The notes under the pieces are model-generated. The model searched no databases. It had not been told where the DNA came from and worked only from the letters and a program-made list of their open reading frames with translations. 64,000 nucleotides of DNA from positions 38,847,281-38,911,280 of the forward strand of contig CM043960.1 in the NCBI GenBank assembly GCA_014529385.2, in the 5' to 3' direction. The stretch is from Adiantum capillus-veneris (taxonomy: Eukaryota; Streptophyta; Polypodiopsida; Polypodiales; Pteridaceae). Made by a program: the position numbers and the translations under genes. Below are positions 12,120 through 23,829 of this stretch, in pieces (position 1 is the stretch's first letter; the number at the start of each line of letters is the position of its first letter).

Positions 12120-12270
12120 CTTGATGGGTTAGTCGATACAGAAGCGTATTCCATAATCATCAATGGTTAGTGAAAAGCTATGGAAGGTGAAGCCTTAGCT
12201 TAACCATGGTGTTAGGATTAGGGTTAGAGAGATGGTGATTAGGGTTAGGTTACATCAAGAGAAAGAGCAT

Positions 12271-12272
<2 letters not shown>

Positions 12273-12340
<68 letters not shown>
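12273..12340. repeat. (GA)n microsatellite
   Basis: About 68 bp of uninterrupted GA, followed by shorter GAGAGCATAGA repeats. Confidence 0.95.
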
Positions 12341-12343
<3 letters not shown>

Positions 12344-12457
12344 AAAGTATAGAGAAAGAGCATAGAGAGAGAGCATAGAGTATAGACACAATGATAGGAC
12401 TCAAAGTGCAATTGATTGATTAGAAAGTAGATTTTATATAGGTTTTGTGCTTTATAA

Positions 12458-12740
12458 GGCAATGGTCACACGAGGCTTAATTATCGGTTATTTGAACAAA
12501 TAACTAAGCCCCATTCTTGGTCACACGCAAAAAGGAGCATTAAATGACTTACTAAGCCTACCCTTTGTAACTATGCCAAATTTAGCATAGTTGTGAAGCT
12601 CAAGGCATAGCTGGGAGGATGAATGAATAACTAAGCCTCGCATGACCATGCAAGAGATTTAGTTATTCATTAAATGCTTTGTCTGTGCATAGTTGGCATA
12701 GTTATCAATAACTGATAACTAAGCCTCGTGTGACCATGCT
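12458..12740. mobile_element. MITE, copy 1
   Basis: About 280 bp with inverted ends: left ATGGTCACACGAGGCTTAAT, right complement ATTACTGATAACTAAGCCTC-type sequence ending GTGTGACCAT. It is non-coding and matches copy 2 at 13,673-13,953 along its whole length. Size and ends suggest a PIF/Harbinger- or hAT-like MITE; the target duplication is not clear for this copy. Confidence 0.75.
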
Positions 12741-13077
12741 CTAAACATTGGCTATTGGCTAGAGAGGTTACATTCTCTTGTTATTGGACCATGTCATCAT
12801 CCATCCTTTCCTAGGTGGCTAGAGGGCTTTCCCAAGTGGTGCCACAAGTTGGGCTTCTCCTAAACCCCCCTGGTCCGTTCCTTCCTCAACACTATTTGAC
12901 ACGCTATATTGAATGCAGTGCAACCGATGGGATCCATGGCACTGAAGTGAAGCTCGGATGCCATCAGATTTGTCCTTGTTTGCTTTTTCTGTCCATGTTT
13001 ACTTTTTTGGTCTGTGTTTAATTTCCCCCCGATCTGAGTTCACTTTATCAGAGAGTGGTTTCGCCTTGGGAACAAAA

Positions 13078-13295
13078 AATCCATGTAGACCCGTGGTTAG
13101 GGTGTCGAGCTGCCAACTGTGAGGTCTTGGATTCAAGTTTGAGACGGGGAGGGGGTGAGTCAACACACTGGCGTTTTTTTCCCCCGACTGTCTACCCTCC
13201 TCAAGATTCCCACAGCAAGCTCACAGCCGTCGATCCCACCGTCCTGGGGTCATTAAGATCCCGTGTTAGATAGTGTTGTGCCACTGCCCCCACAA

Positions 13296-13298
<3 letters not shown>
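13078..13298 (+). mobile_element. tRNA-derived SINE-like unit
   Basis: An RNA polymerase III A-box-like segment (TAGACCCGTGGTTAGGGTG, from 13,086) is followed 40 bp later by a B-box-like segment (GGATTCAAGTTTGAG, from 13,129), with the spacing of a tRNA head. About 170 bp of unrelated body follow, then a long (CT)n(CA)n tail. Similar B-box and GGTGCCAC plus (GA)n sequence occurs at 23,540-23,632. Called by eye. Confidence 0.55.
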
Positions 13299-13333
<35 letters not shown>

Positions 13334-13336
13334 ACA

Positions 13337-13402
<66 letters not shown>
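13299..13402. repeat. Compound (CT)n(CA)n microsatellite
   Basis: A CT run followed by about 70 bp of CA, directly at the 3' end of the SINE-like unit. Confidence 0.95.
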
Positions 13403-13406
<4 letters not shown>

Positions 13407-13672
13407 CTACAAGACGAGTTTTAGAATGATGCGTCTCTGTCTCTCTCATAACTAAGCCAACAAAGGAATATATATAAAACTTATATGACTAGTGTGGATA
13501 TGAGAAATAGTCTAGCCATTGAAGAGAGGGAAAAACATAGAGGAAGCCCTTCCGAAGGTGATAATAAAGAGAACCTTCTGTGCGGCAGATAGTCCATAAA
13601 TGTGGAAAAAATGCAACGAAATCTTATGTGTACAACAACATGATTGCTTTGGGAAAGTAGTATGTAATATAT

Positions 13673-13953
13673 GGCTATGGTCACGTGAGGCTTAGTTATG
13701 AGTTATTTGAACATAACTTAGCTTCATTCTTGGTCACACGCAAAAAGAGCATTAAATGAATAACTATGCCTACCCTTTGTAACTATGCCCATTTTGGTAG
13801 AGTTGTGAAGTACAAGGCATAGTTAGGAGGATGAATGAATAACTAAGCGTCGAGTGACCATGCAGAAGGCTTAGTTATTCATTTAATGCTATGTTTGGGC
13901 ATAGTGGGCATTGTTATCTATAACTGATAACTAGGCCTCGTGTGACCATAGCC
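13673..13953. mobile_element. MITE, copy 2
   Basis: Same family and orientation as 12,458-12,740. The ends are GGCTATGGTCACGTGAGG (left) and CCTCGTGTGACCATAGCC (right, 13,936-13,953), a perfect 12-bp core with further pairing inward. TAT flanks both sides and may be the 3-bp target duplication, which would fit the PIF/Harbinger superfamily. Confidence 0.75.
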
Positions 13954-14699
13954 TATGATGACCCACAATAATCTACCTCGATGTGTGCAAATTTTTCAAT
14001 CTACATACTTGAACCATGCTGAGCAATGCTCAAAAGAAACCTAGGTTAGTGTAATTCCACGTACGGATTTTAAGATTTACCTCTAGATTTTAAATTTTAA
14101 GGTGAGAAAACCTACAAAATTTAGAGAAATTTAGTGTAATTTATCTTAAAAACCTTCAATAAACTTGGTTATGAGAAGCAGTTCGGGTCATAAGAATTCT
14201 TATGGATTTGTGTATTTTAACAAAGATGGCAACACCATTATAGCGTGACAGCCAAAGTTACATGATTGTTGCAAAAGACATGATTTTCTATTGCGGACAC
14301 AAAGCGTTGTTGTTGTTCAATACAACAGTGTTCTAGAGACTAGTAGGCCCTGCCAATTTTGAATGTGGGGTTATTAATAAGAATCATAGAAGATCCTCTC
14401 CAGCTTTTAGTAGAAAAGGGGGGTGGGGAGGGAGGATGAGTTCTCGCGCTTGCGTCTCTCACTCCATGGCGGGCGAGCGAGAGAGACAACGCAATGTTCA
14501 AAGAGCACAATGCAGAGGTAAAGAATCCATCGCGCAAGAATGCTCTGCAACTGATATTGCTTCAAGTTCAAAGATTCCAAAGTTCGGAATCGAATCATGC
14601 AAATAAAATTAATGATTTTGAGAATGCACGTGTGATTTTTGGGCCGACGATCGATGTAGACAAGTGACGACGTTGCATTAGCAGTGGCGGATTTCCTTT

Positions 14700-14700
<1 letters not shown>

Positions 14701-14784
<84 letters not shown>
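14701..14784. repeat. (GA)n microsatellite
   Basis: 84 bp of uninterrupted AG. Confidence 0.97.
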
Positions 14785-14787
<3 letters not shown>

Positions 14788-14994
14788 GTTGGTCCCATGG
14801 GCCAGTGTTCGGGGAAAATGTGTCTAAGCTTAATATCGTGCCGTTAAGGGCAAGGGGAGAAGGAAAAATTCCGTGACAAAATAGACAAAAATTGTGAACA
14901 CCCAAAAAAAAAAAACTTGATTTCCTACAATTTCCTCTTGGCCAATTCAAGGAAAGGAATTTCGTATGCTTCAACCTGGATGGGGCTCACGCAG

Positions 14995-15103
<109 letters not shown>

Positions 15104-15212
15104 GTGCCAGCTGCGAGGGCGCAAATAGAGATCTTTTGGCTCTGCAATGGATGGCGAGGAGTACGGGTACAGAGAGATAGTGGAGAATGCGCGGAAGAAG
15201 CACCAGGACGAG

Positions 15213-15238
15213 GCCTTGTGTGTGTGTGTGTGTGTGTC
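15213..15238. repeat. (GT)n microsatellite
   Basis: Short GT run. Confidence 0.85.
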
Positions 15239-15331
15239 CGCTTGCAAGCAAGTCAAGAGATCAGTCCGCGAATGCGGGAGCAAAGGCTTCTCTCTGATTG
15301 TGTGCATGCATGCGGTTTGAAGGCAACGGCC

Positions 15332-15357
15332 TCTCTCTCTCTCTCTCTCTCTCTCTC
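15332..15357. repeat. (CT)n microsatellite
   Basis: Short CT run. Confidence 0.85.
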
Positions 15358-16067
15358 CTAGTCATCTGTAGGCAACGCGTTGACTAAAACCAGAGGCTCT
15401 CTCTCATTCTCTTTCTATTGCGTTTGTCTGCAAACTCAGGATCCCTTTGTGAGTGTGCTTAGGTCTGGGAGGATACATACGACTTGTGGGGCTGAAGATG
15501 CAGGGTGGTGAGGAAAAGGGTAAACGGTGAGGGAGGGCATTTACAGGGTAGGATGTTTGTGATGTTGCTATGGTGTTGCCTCTGCTCAGCTTCTGCGCAT
15601 GGTGTCTGTCCCTCTCACTCTGCATCTCATATGCTGCTCGTGGACCTTCACGACCTTAGGACTTGCTATTAAAGTTAAAGTAGCAAGGAATCTATGCAAC
15701 TATTTAATTAATGAACAAATTTCGACCCAGGTAGGTGTAACGTAAAGGATGAGATTACAGAGATTGACGATTGCTCGATTGAGGATTATTGAATATATAT
15801 CTTCACCAAACCTCTGGAAAAATTTGTAATCTTTTCATTGAAGTTCCTTTTTCCTCTAAGGGATGTTTCAAATGAGACAAACCTTTAAATCTTCCAAATA
15901 ATGAGATAAGCTTAATTTTTGAAAAGCTCTTCTTTTGAAACTTCCTCAAAGAAAAAAAATCTAATACAGTTGACGAAGAAAAACTTCTCCATCGAGACAA
16001 GGAGAAGAGTCTAACGATGCACTTTGAAGTCCTTCAAAGCTATCCTTATTTTTACCAAGGAGCCCTT

Positions 16068-16264
16068 TGTTAAAGTTATGGGGCTCCTTGGTAAAGTTAT
16101 GGCATCTGAAGTGAACTGGTCAATGTGATCCCAATATTTATTTTGGCTTTTAAGTATTTATTTTACTTATTTGTCAAAGTCTGGTGATGGCAATTTGCTA
16201 AAGTGATTATATAACTACACCTTATTGTCTTATCGTCAATTCATTGCCAAGGTTGGTTGATTCA

Positions 16265-16312
<48 letters not shown>

Positions 16313-16359
16313 GTGTATTCTCCCCATTGATCTACGCCTATGCATCGTTGACTTTGACA
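16068..16359 (+). repeat. 5' LTR of the 16,068-18,278 element
   Basis: 292 bp. It holds a local duplication of TAAAGTTATGG near its start and a (CT)n run at 16,267-16,310. Termini TG...CA. Confidence 0.85.
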
Positions 16360-16454
16360 TGGTATTAGAGCTTTGTGCTTGTTGATCGCAAGGAAGAGGA
16401 CATGCCTTGAAAAAGAGGAGACGGTGAAGAGGGAAATTACTTCAATGCTTTCAG

Positions 16455-16860
16455 TTGCGTTTTGACTTGCAACAACTATGGGCACCAACGAATTGTCATT
16501 AGCGTTTTAAAACGTAGGCCATGGTGAAGACTCCATCGGCACCATTGAAACGTCGACGTCATATAGTGAAGACTCCCAACACATCATTTTCAAACGTAGC
16601 AGGCAATGGTCGTGACCCCGACACTGCGTTTTGAGACGTAGAAGGAAAAAATAAAGCCTCCTCGACACCACCTTTTGAAACGGTGACAGTACTAGGAGGT
16701 GACATTGACGGCGCTACAAGGTAGCGATAGCAGGATGGAGCTCTCTTCCCTTACGTTTTGATATGCTACCAGCCAACGACAACTCCCCCTCTTTTGGTAG
16801 CAATGAAGACGACCTCCCTCTGTCTTTGTGAGTAGCTTAGCGCTTTAAAACGTTGTGAGC
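16455..16860. repeat. Degenerate minisatellite with palindromic CGTTTTAAAACG core
   Basis: Variants of CGTTTTGAAACGT recur about seven times, roughly every 50-60 bp (AGCGTTTTAAAACGTAGG, TTGAAACGTCGACG, TTTTCAAACGTAGC, TGCGTTTTGAGACGTAG, CTTTTGAAACGGTG and others), often followed by ATGGTGAAGACTCC-like sequence. It lies inside the interior of the LTR element. Confidence 0.5.
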
Positions 16861-17969
16861 CATCTGGTTGGGGACGGTTTAGAGGCCTTTGAGAGAGCGA
16901 AAAGTCAATCTTTTCGGTCACTTGGAAGCGAAGGATTAATGGAGACCTTTGAAAAGATATTGTGGAAAGGCTTGGGTGTTTTTGCGGCCCCTTTTGGAGT
17001 ACAAGAAGGAAGCAACCCTCCAGATCTTGCAACTACAACATGGCCCTCCCCTTGCTTGAGCGACATCAACCACCAAAACCAACAAAAGGCTATGAATAGC
17101 AAACAACCAGTTTTCCATTAGTGGCATATGCACGGGTGAAGTTCTCACGGAAACCATTACTTTGTTTGGCTTGGGATTGTGAAGCCAAAAGCAAATGCAT
17201 GAGTTTGCTAGAAGACAAAGGCAAAGGCAAGCTTGACAAGGACGGTAATACCAATGCTTAGTTAGTTGCCTTGGTTACCACGAGGTCCGACAATTGTTGT
17301 TATAAATGTGACACGACGCTTGGTTTGGCTCGGGAGTTTTGAAGCCAAAGACAAAAGCAAGAACTTACATGAGGACAAAGGCAAAGGCAAGATGGACAAA
17401 GATGACGTTGATATAGAATTGACAGAGGAGATCGGCATGGCACACATAGTGGTGACTACAGTGGCTGCGACACAAGATTTCTAGCCAAGATGTAGTGGCC
17501 ACCACTAGCTTCAGTCGGAGACAGGCTTGTGAGTGACAGAGAGGGGCAAGTAGTACTCCCTATAAATAATTTGGACCCTTGTGTTGGAGTTCAAGTTATC
17601 GGTGTTTGAACCTGACGAAGTTCAAGGCACATGCATATGTAGGAAACCAATCAGGCGTATCTAAAGTACTATAGATGTGCAAGCCAATTCATTGTTGTTG
17701 GTCGGATTATGGACAAGATGTGTTTCAAACTTCATTGTCTTGATGTGACATGTTCACAGTTCACGAATGGGGATTCTTGGACATAGTGTCATTTACAGTT
17801 TAATTTTATGAAGGCAACCGATGCTGAAGATGGAATTCTTCTAAGGTAAAAAGTTAAGGGTAGTGTAATCGAGGTGTATCCAGTATCCCAGACGGTGATG
17901 GGGTGTCCATGGTAGCTTATTCATTGACTTGATCTCACTATTTATGTCCACTATGAGATGCATAGAGGG

Positions 17970-18191
17970 TGTTAAAGTTATGGCATCTCAAGTGAAGTAC
18001 CCAATGTGATCCCAATATTTATTTTGGCTTTTAGGTATATATTTTACTTATATATATCAAAGTCCGAGTAGGGCAATCTGCTAAGGTGACTACATAAGTA
18101 CACCTTGGGCAATCTGCTAAGGTGACTATATAAGTACACCTTGTCTCCATTGTATTATCATCAATTCATTGCCAAGGTTGGTTGGTTCAGG

Positions 18192-18234
<43 letters not shown>

Positions 18235-18278
18235 TATTCTCCCCATTGCTCTATGCTTTTACGTCATTGACTTTGATA
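17970..18278 (+). repeat. 3' LTR of the 16,068-18,278 element
   Basis: 309 bp. Compared with the left LTR it lacks the early TAAAGTTATGG duplication but has a duplicated AATCTGCTAAGGTGACTA block. It carries (CT)n at 18,194-18,231. The end is mutated from CA to TA. Confidence 0.85.
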
Positions 18279-18824
18279 CCCTTCACCATGAAACTATGTG
18301 GCTAGCTAGATACATCCTTAAATGTTCTTTTTAAGTGTACATATAGCCTAATGTCTTTGCCATTGAGGAAAATGCATTTTTGCAACCATACACATTTCCT
18401 TTTCATTTATTTCCCAAGCAAAAACTTCAAAAATTAGAGCTCATTTGTACAAATAAACACTATTTTTCTCAAAATTTAGGTGGCAATTTCCCTTTTCTTC
18501 TTCCTCTTAACTGGCATTTTTTACTTTCAAAATGGCACAATTGTAAGCTAAGACTCACTTTCCTCAAGCACTGATTCCAGCTTCCAAGTGTACATATGAG
18601 GATTTTCCCAGACTATTTTAAACATCAAGCCTCATGCTATTTTGGGCCCATGTATACCTAATATAAGAAATGTATACTTAATGGCTTCAAAAAAATTAAA
18701 AGGTATTCCTAATTCAAAGATTTTCTCAACAATAAAAAAAACGATACGCTAGTCTATAATAGCAACGGGCAATGAGGAAGCATGTAGATTTGCAACAATA
18801 ATAGCTCAGAAGGACGGATACAAC

Positions 18825-18867
<43 letters not shown>

Positions 18868-19578
18868 ATTTTGAAGAGAAGAAAATGTTAAAGAGAAAAT
18901 AAAGAAAAAGAGAAACACCTCTTTATATGGACACAAAAAATCTTTTGACTTCCCACTTTCGTCTGTCTTTTCATTTTTTTTTGCTTCTTTGCACTTAATA
19001 TGTTTTGAAAGAATTTTTAATTTTTTTGAGATTGGGGAGACCTAATGGGCCCATGAAGAATGTTTCCTTTTTTCAACAATTGAACCTTACCTTAGAAGAT
19101 TGAGATTGATTGTGCAATGAATACATCTTTACGCAAAAAGTAGTCCACATGGTGTGGAACGTGGCACAATGATGTTGAGCAAACAATGAAATGAAACAAA
19201 TTATGCCTTTGGGTGGAAAACATATCACAATTCGAAAATTTAAATTGAGGAGAACTTGAACAACCATAATTTCATAACTTAAATTATCTCCTTAATTATT
19301 TATTTTGGATAGATTATTATTTGGCACTTGGCAAATATTAAGGTAGTGCCAAGCCATAAGTATCTAATTGATACATCCCAAATTCAAAGTAGCACCTTAG
19401 CTTCTTATAACTCGTAGCATGATTAAAGGTTCATTATGGGACCTGTTATAAAATATAGTATGTATTAGATTTAACGTGGTAATGTATAAAGATACTACTA
19501 TAGGATAAAAGACCGATGAGATCTGTTCTTTTTACTTTCTACCATTTGGTATGGACAAGATCTCCATCCTTAGTATGA
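18279..19578. other. Gene-free stretch with a (GA)n tract
   Basis: AT-rich spacer on the 3' side of the permease gene. It contains a (GA)n run at 18,830-18,864. I see no coding or RNA gene. Confidence 0.6.
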
Positions 19579-21127
19579 TCAATCCATTTTAAAAGGAGCA
19601 TATTTTTTGAGGTCTCCCACAATGCCAGCTATAGATCCCAACCCTGCTGCAAAGGAAACTAAGAAGCATCCAACATTGAGTCCTTGAAGAGCTATCCATT
19701 TGCCTGTCCACTTTTTGAGATGATGCTGAGCAATGTGCATGCTGATGGGGTAGTAAACTGTGAGAGGCCAAAAAGCAAGAGCTCCAAGCAAGCCAACAAT
19801 GTCATTAAAGAAAGGTAGTAGCATGGCCACAATTGTGGTGAAGACCACGAAAGTTGCTCTCCATAATACATTGAAGAGGTTAATCTTGAATGGTTTTGAA
19901 AAGGGTAGAAAAATCTTGTACTCGTGGTTTATAAGATCGCTTTTTGGCCATTTTTGGACTGCCCAAGCTTCCACAAAGGCAAAAAGGGGCTGACAAAAGA
20001 CCTACACACATTACAAGATAAGTAAATGAAGAGGTTTAGGGTATAAGTGAGTTTGTAAATTTATTTATGTCTAAGCAATCATTCATGATATTTTTAAGTT
20101 CAAAATTCATGTGAAAGTATAAGACCACAAAAGATGCTAAAAGATATGATCATTCTTTGCCTTTCATTAAGATCATTATGTTGAAGGACTTTATGAGCAG
20201 TCTAAAAGAGTAAAGAGGAAGAAAGCATTCCACAAAAGATGAGTATTAGGCCACAACAGATGTTAAAAGATACGATCATTCTTTGCTTTTCACTAAGGTC
20301 ATTATGTTGCGGCTTTCACTGAGGTCATTATTTTGAAGAAATATAAAAGAGTAAAAAACATGAAGCCTTCCACAAGTAGCATGTTTGTCATGTTGCATTT
20401 TCTAAAATTGTGTCTATCAATCAATTATAATTACATGTTACAATCCTTGCATGATCCTTGTTTGCTTCATCAACATTTGGCCATTGAAAATCTAAGAGGA
20501 ATTAGCAATAGATACACACATTCCTAATCACATCAAGTCAGAAAGTATCTCAAGCAATCAAGACATGTCATGAGGGCAAACCTTGAAATCGCAAATATCA
20601 AATCCCCCCCCCAAAAAAAAAAAAAAAAACACCAAAAGAGAAAAAGCAACAAACAACACAAAAAAACAACAACCCACTCACCACCCCAGAACTTGCCTTG
20701 GAAACACAAATGTACACAATTATGTGAAGTGACAGTACCTGGTAAGCACCAATAAGGTGCACAGCAATGCAAATATTGCCAATGTCAATGAGCCAGTAAG
20801 GATTATGAAACCCAAAACCAGTGAGCAGATCACCCGGTGCTTGGTTTCCCAATGCTGCATACCCCACACATCCCACTGACATGTAGTAGGATGTGGTCAC
20901 TATTATGCCCCTCAAGCTTGCTTTTTTCATTGTCTTATTCTCCGTTGGAGGCGCCCTCAATGTATCCTGTTTTACACAACACAATTTGTTCTCTCATATA
21001 TGAAACTACTACACGTAGAAGTAGTATATGGAAGAGAGAGGGGAGGTATACACATGTTCTGTACATTGCAATCATACATACATCCAACCGCCTACACCGA
21101 AGAGGGTGGTATGTGTGTGTGTGTGTG

Positions 21128-21194
<67 letters not shown>

Positions 21195-23594
21195 TATCAG
21201 CCCCGATAGGATTTTTACATGAGATGGGGACTTATTTTAAATGATATATCAACTTCAACTAGAGGTCTCCTTGTTACCAATACAAAGTCCTAAAAGCATA
21301 AGTTGCTTCCCTGAAGCCCATGTATTTTTACATTTGAACATTTGCACAAATTTACCAGATTTAACTCTTTGCTTTCCATAGTGCACAAATAGTCATTCAA
21401 ACAAAATAGTATGATCTATTCAATCACTCAAGATCCCGATTAAGAGTTAATAAAAAATATCGATCCCTTTGCTTTATGAGTTAAATGTACACCTAAGTAA
21501 TTATAAAATACACTACAAAGTAACGAAACAATCAAATTTCGATGCCAACTAATGGAAAAAATTAAGCAAGATTAAGTGGGTGTTTTTGCCTGAATCTCTA
21601 TGAGTATCATGCTGAAGGAGTAGGCAAATGCTATATTTCCAAGTGCTTGGAAAACAAGCCAGGTCTTCTCAATGCTCGAGCTTGCAACATATCCAAATGC
21701 TGTTCCACTTACAACGCGCCTCTCTACATCCATGTCAACTCACCATTAGGTAGATCCATGTAGTGTGATCCAAAAGATTAAACTTTTGTGGGTACCGCAT
21801 CAAAAAGGGAGTTCTTATTTTAATTAAGCTACATCTAGCCTTTCGCGCAAGGATTGAAGTGGTTGTAGTAGTTTTCATTTGTACCAAGCATTTTCATGGG
21901 AGGGTGATGTATCTGATTCAAAACTCATCTTCATGCATCTCATTGTTTTGTTCATGGCTTTGGAGCGAAGTCCTAATTGTTATACTTACCTATTGTTTTA
22001 CCAACAGATAGAGCTAGCCCAATGGAGGAGTACGCAAAAGACATGATGGCAGCAACTATAGAGAGCCACCAAAGGCGTTGAAAATTTGGAATCATTGAGA
22101 GAAAGAGTTGGAATGCCCCAAACAATGCCATATAGAGGTTGTTGGAAACATGGCAAGGAGCGTCATTGCCTTCCACATGAAAGCAATTCGAACGTTTGAT
22201 AGCCCTATCGTAACAAAGAATGGAATACTTCATTAATCTAATTCTCAAGAAGTGCTACATCAAATCTAGTGAATCAACTGATTTGTAGAGAAAATTTTCT
22301 TACACCATGCTTATTGAAGCAGTGATTGTGTATCCTATGGCGGTGCCAATGAGATTGACGTACTGCACAAAGCCACATATCCATGTGGTTGTCCTTTTCC
22401 CACCTGTGAGAAGAATTTGAGCTTAGACATGACCAAATCTCAAAAGCAATTGAGCATGAGACATGGCTTGGCGAGCAAACTAAAAAGTTATAGGATAGGA
22501 TGGGTTGAGGATAGATGTTGAGTTGCTATTGTATTGTGTAGTAGACCCAAAACTTTGAAATTTGAAGAAGCTATAAAGGAAATTGAAAAAACTACCAAGA
22601 TAAGCGCGTACAGCATCCATGTAAGTGTAATTGCGGCTCCCAGTTGTTGGATCAGGAGCACGATAGCAATCAGCTAGGAGAATGGAGGTGTAGTATGTGA
22701 CAAATGCAAAGGCAAGTAAAATAGGAGGTCCAGCTATCCACCCCAATTGTGCAATGCTCCATGCCAATGATAGTACACCCGAACCAATGACCGCAGTGAT
22801 CACATGTGCGGTTGCTGTCCAAACATTGCCTGCACAATTATAAAAGAATAAAGTAAGTAGAGATGAGATCCGACCTAGTGAATTAGCTTTGTTTGTCACT
22901 TGGTATGTATGGTACAATGTGGTCATATGCTAACGTAATTGAGCACATTTCGAATGCACTAGAATATATAGCTTTGATCTTTCTAGCATCATAGCATTTT
23001 ATTGAAGGCATGCCAATAACCTCCATAGCACTAAGATAGTGTGGTGTGTGTATCAACTTTGATATATGGAGTGCACTAAGGGGGATCCTCACAGGCAAGG
23101 GTGGAACCCCAACGCGATATTGTTAGCAAACTATGCCCATGACTTTCAACTGTGCTGAAATCGACAGAGTTGGAAAACACATCTTCTACCCCAGACCCTC
23201 TGAACAATCTGTCATTTCATGCACTATGCACTAGCAATTTTTGTGAGATCTACTTAATATCCTTAATAGAGTGGTCACACATCATGTCAATCACTTTAGT
23301 GGTACAACTCTCACAAAAATAGTAGAGCTACAAATCCATTTGAATTTGTTTGTATTAAGAGCCTAAAAGACATACTGACCAGTAAAAATCACTCTCTCTT
23401 CCTAGTGAACGTGCACTCTCACCTCTTTAACAAATTTGGTGAGTGAGGGCTCAAGCTTTTCTTTTCACGCTTTGTGCAGGACCACTTGGATTGTTTATTC
23501 AACCTTTAATACTACTATACTACTAATATATTAAAGCACCAGCGGAACTCGGGACTCGGGAGTTCGACTCCTGGCCGCGTGGATCTGCTGGTGC

Positions 23595-23634
<40 letters not shown>

Positions 23635-23774
23635 AAACCTGTGCGACACTCTCGTTCATCATCGTCGTGGAGGTTGAAGGGGTTCTTCTTGTCATGATGG
23701 TCCAACGGCAGCGAGAGATGGTGGTCAGCTGGGCCAGAGGGGGAGGATTCGAAACCAGAGGCCACCCTCGCCAT
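19579..23774 (-). CDS. Amino acid permease (AAP/AAAP family), seven exons, one apparent frameshift
   Basis: Plasma-membrane H+-coupled amino acid importer of the plant AAP group. Exons (minus strand): 23,774-23,639 (start ATG), 22,829-22,596, 22,403-22,304, 22,204-21,990, 21,723-21,590, 20,966-20,739, 20,000-19,579. Exon 1 ends ...DDDERECRTG and joins NVWTATAHVITAVIGSGVLS, the family signature before the first membrane segments. Later landmarks are GYTITASISM, AIKRSNCFH, NIAFAYSFSMILIEIQ and HLIGAYQVFCQP. Expected length is about 489 residues with 10-11 membrane helices, normal for the family. Exon 5 ends in a GC donor (CAG|GCAAAA). Exon 7 needs one more T in a four-T run near 19,981-19,984 to keep the conserved VFCQPLFAFVE frame, so this copy is either a recent pseudogene or carries an assembly error. 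Intron 1 holds SINE-like and (GA)n sequence. Confidence 0.88.
20110..20340. repeat. Imperfect tandem duplication in permease intron 6
   Basis: Two copies of about 125 bp containing GATACGATCATTCTTTGC and TCATTATGTTG. Confidence 0.6.
21132..21192. repeat. (GA)n microsatellite in permease intron 5
   Basis: A short (GT) run followed by 60 bp of GA. It lies in the intron whose donor is GC. Confidence 0.95.
23540..23632 (+). repeat. SINE-like fragment plus (GA)n in permease intron 1
   Basis: GAGTTCGACTCCTGGCCGCG is close to a tRNA T-loop/B-box. It is followed by GGTGCCACAGAGAG and a (GA) run. The tail layout resembles the 13,078-13,402 unit. No A-box is certain. Confidence 0.35.
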
Positions 23775-23784
23775 CCTCCTCTTT

Positions 23785-23829
23785 CTCTTCCTCCTCCTCC
23801 TCCGCCTCCGCCTCCGCCTCCGCCTCCGC
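23785..23829. repeat. (TCC/CGC) trinucleotide run upstream of the permease start
   Basis: CTCCTCCTCCTCCGCCTCCGCC, just 5' of the start codon on the minus strand (purine-rich in the likely leader). It encodes a spurious poly-Gly frame. Confidence 0.8.

Larger units (their letters stand above)
16068..18278 (+). mobile_element. Short non-autonomous LTR retrotransposon (2.2 kb)
   Basis: Two LTRs begin TGTTAAAGTTATGG and end TTGACTTTGACA (left) or TTGACTTTGATA (right). They are flanked by the 5-bp duplication CCCTT (16,063-16,067 and 18,279-18,283). A primer site TGGTATTAGAGC follows the left LTR directly (16,360-16,371), and a purine-rich tract (ATGCATAGAGGG) precedes the right LTR. The 1.6 kb interior has no gag or pol domain. 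A 155-bp direct duplication is visible around 17,167 and 17,321 (GAAGCCAAA...GACAAAGGCAAAGGCAAG). It must use enzymes supplied in trans. The embedded (CT)n tract in both LTRs is unusual. Confidence 0.85.

Noticed and set aside
12220-12260. Telomere-like TTAGGG repeats (GATTAGGGTTAG)
   Set aside because: Only two or three scattered units, not an array.
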